A stretch of DNA of 64,000 bases. Source: Pseudomonadota bacterium (GTDB taxonomy: Bacteria > Myxococcota_A > Polyangia > Polyangiales > Polyangiaceae). Where the stretch lies: NCBI GenBank assembly GCA_023398955.1, contig JAEWRL010000095.1, forward strand, positions 1 to 64,000, read 5' to 3'. The notes below the pieces were generated by a model. It was not told the origin of the DNA. It ran no database searches and saw only the letters and a list, made by a program, of their open reading frames with translations. The first letter of the stretch is position 1; every line of letters starts with the position of its first letter. Of the stretch, positions 54,727 through 64,000 are shown piece by piece. The position numbers were made by a program, and so were the translations under genes.

Positions 54727-56177
54727 TGGGCGAGGCAACGGTGCAGGCGGTCGTCGACGGCATGATCCGGTTCAACCCGCGGGAGGTGCATCCACGCGCA
54801 ATCGCGCACCTCCTGCGGGACCTGAGCTTCCCCAACCCCGAGTACATCTCGCGGGTTCGGTACGGACGCTGGGTGGGCACCACGCCCGAGGAGATCTCGC
54901 TGCTCGAAGAGCACGATGGTCTCGCCACGGTTCCCCGCGGAGCCGTGGCCCTCGTTCGCGAGGCCGTGCGCGCTGCCGGACAGGACCTCGCCTTCGACGA
55001 CCGCCGCACCGTCTGCCCGGAGATCGACTACGACTTCGGCTTCGAGCTGCGCAGCTACCAGGAGCAGGCCGTCAATGCCCTCATCAACCGCACCCAGGGC
55101 TGCGCGGTCGTACCCTGCGGCGGCGGCAAGACGGTCATCGGGACCGCCGCTATCGCCCGCACCGGCCAGCCCGCGCTCATCCTCGTGCATACCCACGACC
55201 TGGTCGAGCAATGGGCAGCGACCATCCGCGATGCGCTCGGCATCCGGGCCGGCATCATCGCCGGCGGCAAGTTCGAGCTGGCCGACGTCACGGTGGCCAC
55301 CGTGCAGTCTCTGGTCACCCTCGACGACGATGCCAGAGCAGAGGTCGCCAGCCGGTTCGGCGCCGTCATCCTCGACGAGGCCCATCACGCACCGGCGAGC
55401 GTCTTCCGCGAGGTGCTCTCGTGGCTGCCGGGGAAGTTCCGCTTCGGCCTCACCGCCACCCCGGAGCGCAGCGATGGGCTCACGCCGATGCTGCACCTGT
55501 GCCTCGGACCCGAGGTGTTCCGCATCGATCACCAGACTCTCGTCGATGCCGGGCACCTCATCGTGCCGCGGGTGGTGCCGGTCTCCACCGGCGCGACGAC
55601 GGACGCCGAGACCCACGCCGCCATCGTCAGCGACCTCGCGGCGGACCCGGACCGTAATCGGCTGATCGTCGATCTGGTCGCCCGTGAAGCAGCTGCCGGT
55701 TGCAGCGTGCTCGTGCTCTCGGGTCGCGTCGATCACTGTCAGCGGCTCGCCAAGCTGCTGACCGCGGCCGGCACCGCGGCGGTGGCGCTCACCAGCCGGG
55801 TCGCCAAGGGCAAGCGCAGCGCCATCCTCGACCGCTTTCGCGATGGGTCGCTGAAGGTGGTCTGCGCGACCTCGCTGGCCGACGAGGGCCTCGACGTCTC
55901 CCGCCTCGAGCGGCTCGTGCTCGCCACACCGGCCCGCGCCGAGGGCCGCACCATCCAGCGGCTCGGTCGCTTGATGCGGCCCCACCCAGGCAAGCGCACG
56001 CCCGTGCTCTACGACCTGGTCGACAACATCCCGCTCGCTCGCCGCCAGTTCGCCGCGCGCAAGCGAGCCTATCGCAAGGTACTCGGGACGGAGGCCCTCC
56101 AGAGGTCCAGCACCCAGCAGCGGACCTTCTCTGCACCGGAGGGCAACGATGAACCGTGGCGCGCCATGGCGTGCTGA
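54723..56177 (+). CDS. Superfamily 2 DNA helicase
   Basis: The helicase core is complete: Q-like region ELRSYQEQAVNALI, Walker A PCGGGKT at 131-137, DEAH box LDEAHH at 217-222, motif III GLTATPERSDG, and the C-terminal lobe with VVCATSLADEGLDVSRLERL and QRLGRLMRPHPGK. It is of the XPB/UvsW type, which unwinds branched or duplex DNA. Residues 1-100 are a helical extension. ATG 54723 overlaps the previous stop; the next codon is also ATG. Confidence 0.85.
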   Translation: MMGEATVQAVVDGMIRFNPREVHPRAIAHLLRDLSFPNPEYISRVRYGRWVGTTPEEISLLEEHDGLATVPRGAVALVREAVRAAGQDLAFDDRRTVCPEIDYDFGFELRSYQEQAVNALINRTQGCAVVPCGGGKTVIGTAAIARTGQPALILVHTHDLVEQWAATIRDALGIRAGIIAGGKFELADVTVATVQSLVTLDDDARAEVASRFGAVILDEAHHAPASVFREVLSWLPGKFRFGLTATPERSDGLTPMLHLCLGPEVFRIDHQTLVDAGHLIVPRVVPVSTGATTDAETHAAIVSDLAADPDRNRLIVDLVAREAAAGCSVLVLSGRVDHCQRLAKLLTAAGTAAVALTSRVAKGKRSAILDRFRDGSLKVVCATSLADEGLDVSRLERLVLATPARAEGRTIQRLGRLMRPHPGKRTPVLYDLVDNIPLARRQFAARKRAYRKVLGTEALQRSSTQQRTFSAPEGNDEPWRAMAC

Positions 56178-56211
56178 AGCACGCACTGCAATCAGGGCGC
56201 GGAGGTAGCCG

Positions 56212-59313
<3,102 letters not shown>

Positions 59314-59470
59314 TGTCGAATCTCGACCTTCGGCTCTACCCTGCGTCAAGCGCTCGCAACCGGTTGGATTCACTGCGACAAGCCCCTTGCTGTGAACCGG
59401 AAAGAACGCCTGCATGTGTTCACGGGCCCAGACCATGGTGGTCGGGCCTCGGCACGGAGGACCACGACGG

Positions 59471-59988
59471 ATGACCATGCCCAAGAAGAAGAACATCGAA
59501 GGCAGCATGGCCGCCGAGATCGCGGCCCTGCGCAAGCTGACGGTGGCCGAGCTGCAGCTGCGCTACCGCGCGCTCTTCGGCCACGAGAGCCGCAGCCACA
59601 ACCGCGACTGGCTGTTCAAGAAGGTCGCGTTCCGCATGCAGGAGGTTCGCCGCGGTGGCCTCAGCGAGCGCGCCAAGCGACGTGCTCGCACGCTCGCCGG
59701 GGACTCGTACCTGCGCGCCCGGCCGCCCAAGGACTTCGACCCGGCACCGGCCCCGCCACCCCAGGCCCATCCGCAAGACCCGCGGCTGCCCGCCGTCGGC
59801 GCGGTGCTCACCAAGGAGCACGGCGGCGAGACCCATGCCATCACGGTGCTCGCCGAGGGCTTCGAGTACCGCGGAGAGATCTACCCGAGCCTCTCGCGCA
59901 TCGCGAAGGCGGTGACCGGAACCTCGTGGAACGGCTTCCTCTGGCTCGGTCTCGACAAGCGCAAGCGGGGCAAGAAGGAGGCGACCGC

Positions 59989-59992
<4 letters not shown>
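59471..59992 (+). CDS. DUF2924 protein of the recombinase module
   Basis: Residues 15-80 are the DUF2924 pattern: IAALRKLTVAELQLRYRALF, then GHESRSHNRDWLFKKVAFRM. The C-terminus contains YRGEIYPSLSRIAKAVTGTS and WNGFLWLGLD, as in DUF2924 proteins that precede large serine recombinases. ATG 59471 or 59477. Stop overlaps the recombinase start. Its function is unknown; a recombination directionality role is possible. Confidence 0.75.
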
Positions 59993-61586
<1,594 letters not shown>

Positions 61587-61590
<4 letters not shown>

Positions 61591-62009
61591 GCAAGGTCGA
61601 GAAGATCGCCTTCCGCCCTCGCCACCGCCGGCAGGCCACCCGCCGAGCCGAGCGCGAAGAGGGCCTTCGAACGCCACACCCGGCCCGTGTCGCCCGACTC
61701 CTCGCCCTGGCCCACGACATCGAAGCCAGGATCGAGGCCGGCGAGTTCCGCGACTACGCCGACGTGGCCCGAGCCCACGGGCTCACCCGCGCCCGGCTCA
61801 CCCAGGTGATGAACCTGCTGCTCCTTGCCCCGCCGATCCAGGAAGACGTCCTCCACCTCGAGGTGCTCCCCGGCCGCGAGCCGATCTCCGAGCGGGACCT
61901 CCGGCGGGTGCTGCAGAGCCTGGTGTGGGAGGAGCAGGTGGGGGTGTGGAGCAATTTCAATAACTTACAGAAGCTCCCCAACGTCCAAGCCGACTCTAGC
62001 CGACTTTGA
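61587..62009 (+). CDS. HTH protein of the recombinase module, 140 aa
   Basis: The protein starts MSKVEKIAFRPRHRRQATRR, a basic stretch, and contains an HTH (RDYADVARAHGLTRARLTQV). It overlaps the recombinase stop and is typical of the third gene in DUF2924-recombinase modules. The last 15 residues (NFNNLQKLPNVQADSSRL) are of different, lower-GC composition, suggesting that the prophage end or att site lies within or just after this gene. It may control excision. Confidence 0.7.
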
Positions 62010-62151
62010 TAGGCATCAGGCCGCATCGCTCCGCTCTTGAGTGGAACGCCTTGCACTGATAGTGTTGCGCCTCCCGTAGCAACCTGCGGGTTCGCCGGAT
62101 TGGGGGACCGGCCCTCCCGGCGTCCGCAGTAAGCGCCGAGAGGAAGGGCTG
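62010..62151 (+). promoter_or_regulatory. Leader region of the BREX operon
   Basis: The 142 bp between the recombinase module and the BREX HTH gene hold a CGCCGG...CCGGCG dyad (about 62093 and 62116) and TTGCAC at 62051. No full promoter can be named with confidence. The prophage attachment site may also lie here. Confidence 0.4.
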
Positions 62152-62355
62152 ATGTCCACCGAACCCTGGGTTTCCGTTGAAGATGTCGCGAAGCACCTGA
62201 GCGTCGCGAAGGACTCGATCTATCGCTGGATCGAGCATCGGGGGCTGCCCGCGCACAAGGTCGGCCGTCTGTGGAAGTTCAAGCTGTCAGAGGTCGACGA
62301 GTGGGTTCGTCAGGGTGGTGCCAGCGCTGAAGTCGAGGGGGGCGAAGCGTCATGA
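62152..62355 (+). CDS. Excisionase-type HTH regulator of the BREX locus
   Basis: A 67-aa MerR/excisionase-type HTH: WVSVEDVAKHLSVAKDSIYR then WIEHRGLPAHKVGRLWKFKL and SEVDEWVRQGG. It is the first gene of the BREX operon and overlaps brxE by 4 bp, so it is probably the local regulator. Though xis-like in fold, position argues against a phage role. Confidence 0.78.
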   Translation: MSTEPWVSVEDVAKHLSVAKDSIYRWIEHRGLPAHKVGRLWKFKLSEVDEWVRQGGASAEVEGGEAS

Positions 62356-62963
62356 CCATCCTCGAGCTCGAATCCACGCCGCCCAAACGCGAGCGCGCAC
62401 CGCTCCCGCTCTCTGAGCTCGACTTCGCGCTCACGGCGCAGATCACTGTCGCTTGGGCCGGCGAAAGCGGTGAAGAGCCGCGTCTGAAATGGTGGCGCTC
62501 GGACATGGTGTCCGAGTTCGGCGGCGAGGATCTCTTTCGTCGGCTGCTCCCCCACACCTGGGAGTGGGCTGTTCTGCAAGCCGCTCGCGAGGCGGCCCGC
62601 CGCAAGGATGCCGAGCTCCGCGCCAAGGACCACGACCCCGATCAAATCCTGTCGCTCTTCAGCCTCGGTTTCGAGATCGATGAGCGCATTGAAGAGCGGC
62701 TCCAAGATCTCAAGCGCTCGGGAGCATTGCCTCGCGAGGCTCTCCCTGGCCTCAAAGACGGCATTCAAGCGGAGTGGAACCGCGACGCATTCTTCGACTG
62801 GGTCGCTGGCCACGGGAGCACGGACACGACCTCGGCACCAGCCGGTCGTCGGCTCAAGGGTACCGCCCCCGCATCGCTCGACGCGACCGTCCGGCAGCTC
62901 GTCGCTGCACTCGCGCCACCATCCGACGCCTATCCATTGCCGCATTTCAGGAGGGGCAAATGA
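62352..62963 (+). CDS. brxE: BREX type 6 protein BrxE
   Basis: The 203-aa protein has LSELDFALTAQITVAWAGES, then WWRSDMVSEFGGEDLFRRLL and ILSLFSLGFEIDERIEERLQ, which I recognise as the BrxE family seen only in BREX type 6 loci, ahead of brxA. Its exact role in defence is unknown. It overlaps both neighbours by a few bases. Confidence rests on the family pattern and on the genes that follow. Confidence 0.78.
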   Translation: MTILELESTPPKRERAPLPLSELDFALTAQITVAWAGESGEEPRLKWWRSDMVSEFGGEDLFRRLLPHTWEWAVLQAAREAARRKDAELRAKDHDPDQILSLFSLGFEIDERIEERLQDLKRSGALPREALPGLKDGIQAEWNRDAFFDWVAGHGSTDTTSAPAGRRLKGTAPASLDATVRQLVAALAPPSDAYPLPHFRRGK

Positions 62964-63733
62964 CGACGAGCCCCTCGGAGGCCACTGACGTTCACACCCG
63001 GCTGCTCAAGTGCGCCCTCGAGGTCGAGGACGCCCGTGCGTACTGGTCTCACGCTGGCAACGCCAAACCAGTGACAGCGCAGCGCGCCTTCGACGAGTAC
63101 TGGTTCGGCGCGCGGAGCCTGTCTCGGATCGAGGTGTTGCTCGCCAACATGCGTGCGCGCTTCGATGCGTTTCCCGCCGCTCTCTCGGTGCTCCATCGTT
63201 GGCCGAGCATGTCACCAGATACGCGACGGCTCGTGTGTCACTGGCACCTGCAGCTCGCGGACCCCTTGTACCGCCTATTCACCGGCCACTTTCTTCCCGA
63301 GCGACGAGCAGGCGCGCGGCCCGAGGTGACCCGCGACCTGGTCGTTTCATGGGTTGGCGATCAGGGACCGGGCCGGTGGACCATGTCCACGCGCATTCAG
63401 TTCGCCAGCAAGCTCCTGTCCGCAGCGTTCTCAACCGGACTCGTCACGTCCAATCGCGATCCACGACCACTCGCCATCCCTCGCGTTCCCGACGACGCGC
63501 TCGAATACCTGATGTACGTCCTGCGCGAGGTTTCGTTCGAGGGAACACTGCTCGACAACCACTACGTCGCCTCGGTGGGTCTGGTGGGAGCTGCTCTCGA
63601 GGACCGCTTGGCCAGCCTGCCTGGGATGCGTTTCCGGCGCCAAGGCGACCTCATCGACTTCGGTTGGCGCCACGTCAGCCTTGCCGCGTGGGCTGATGCC
63701 AACCTCCGCGAAGAGAAGGAGGGGCTTTCGTGA
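62960..63733 (+). CDS. brxA: BREX protein BrxA (DUF1819)
   Basis: The 257-aa protein matches BrxA: LLKCALEVEDARAYWSHAGN, then QRAFDEYWFGARSLSRIEVL and LANMRARFDAFPAALSVLHR, followed by VCHWHLQLADPLYRLFTGHF. BrxA is a small DNA-binding protein of helical winged type, part of the BREX complex that blocks phage replication and methylates the host genome. ATG 62960 overlaps the brxE stop; GAGGGG lies eight bases upstream. It is followed by brxB with an overlapping GTG. Confidence 0.85.
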   Translation: MTTSPSEATDVHTRLLKCALEVEDARAYWSHAGNAKPVTAQRAFDEYWFGARSLSRIEVLLANMRARFDAFPAALSVLHRWPSMSPDTRRLVCHWHLQLADPLYRLFTGHFLPERRAGARPEVTRDLVVSWVGDQGPGRWTMSTRIQFASKLLSAAFSTGLVTSNRDPRPLAIPRVPDDALEYLMYVLREVSFEGTLLDNHYVASVGLVGAALEDRLASLPGMRFRRQGDLIDFGWRHVSLAAWADANLREEKEGLS

Positions 63734-64000
63734 CGACGTCGCTCTTCCACCGCACGCCGCTGCAAGAGGCTTTCGCAGCCCTACGGCGGGATCTGATCCA
63801 CGAGGACGGCCCTCGCATCAGCACGATGCGAAACTACCGCTTCGCCATCGTCCAGTACGAGCCGAAAGACGAGTTCAAGCTGCGCAGCGAAGTCCAGCGG
63901 CTCAGCTCCGACCTCGTCGCCAACGGCTGGATGGTGCTCTCCATCAACCTGCAGAAGCTCCTCCTCGACCGGGTGCGTGCCCAGGGCGACGACTGGGCTG
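63730..64000 (+). CDS. brxB: BREX protein BrxB (DUF1788), 5' part
   Basis: The first 90 residues, beginning LFHRTPLQEAFAALRRDLIH and including RISTMRNYRFAIVQYEPKDE and LRSEVQRLSSDLVANGWMVL, match BrxB (DUF1788). It starts at GTG 63730 within the brxA stop and runs past the window end. The remaining BREX-6 genes (brxC, pglX, pglZ, brxD, brxHI) would be expected beyond 64000. Confidence 0.85.
   Translation, partial: MTTSLFHRTPLQEAFAALRRDLIHEDGPRISTMRNYRFAIVQYEPKDEFKLRSEVQRLSSDLVANGWMVLSINLQKLLLDRVRAQGDDWA

Noticed and set aside
62152..62355. Excisionase of the prophage
   Set aside because: It overlaps brxE by 4 bp and lies outside the recombinase module, so a BREX regulator is more likely.

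Overview
The window is high-GC DNA (about two thirds G+C by eye) with dense gene overlaps of the ATGA type and frequent GTG/TTG starts. The gene content (several CPA-type antiporters, universal stress proteins, a CopZ-like/PanB fusion, an rve-type transposase and the start of a BREX type 6 locus) fits a deltaproteobacterial or myxobacterial lineage (Myxococcota, Polyangia-like). That assignment is inference; there is no rRNA or marker gene here.

Layout. 1-957 holds no supported gene but a cluster of stem-loops ending in a terminator-like hairpin. 958-7525 is an accessory chromosomal segment: a hypothetical gene, an ATP-grasp protein, the RNA 2'-phosphotransferase KptA, an HD-Nudix fusion divergent from a LysR regulator, and a run of tightly overlapping small genes that looks like a poly-immunity locus (an EF-Tu-barrel protein, a gene interrupted by a stop codon, a barstar).

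7526-62009 is best read as one heavily rearranged prophage. Its late genes run leftward: terminase (41.7-43.1 kb), portal (32.2-34.0 kb), gp25-like baseplate protein (20.1 kb), baseplate J (16.2-17.8 kb), tail protein I, fibre, holin-like protein and endolysin (9.6-10.5 kb). A left early operon (44.2-48.5 kb) encodes nucleases and a DnaQ fusion. A right early operon (49.3-59.3 kb) encodes LexA, two unknown proteins, a Com-like zinc finger, a sigma-like factor, an SSB-like protein, a helicase and a primase-helicase. A DUF2924 protein, large serine recombinase and HTH protein form the integration module at the right end. Capsid, sheath, tube and tape-measure genes are not seen. Where they would be expected lie two blocks of stress and ion-homeostasis genes: antiporter, USP and protease genes at 22.3-28.1 kb, and a truncated Kef, an MMPL transporter and a second CPA1 antiporter at 34.9-40.8 kb. 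A 3.7-kb recombinase-in-trio (RIT) element and a DDE transposase also sit inside the prophage. A 22-bp perfect palindrome marks one junction where genes on both sides have lost their 5' ends.

62010-64000 begins a BREX type 6 defence operon: HTH regulator, brxE, brxA and the 5' part of brxB, running off the window. No CRISPR array, rRNA or tRNA was recognised by eye.
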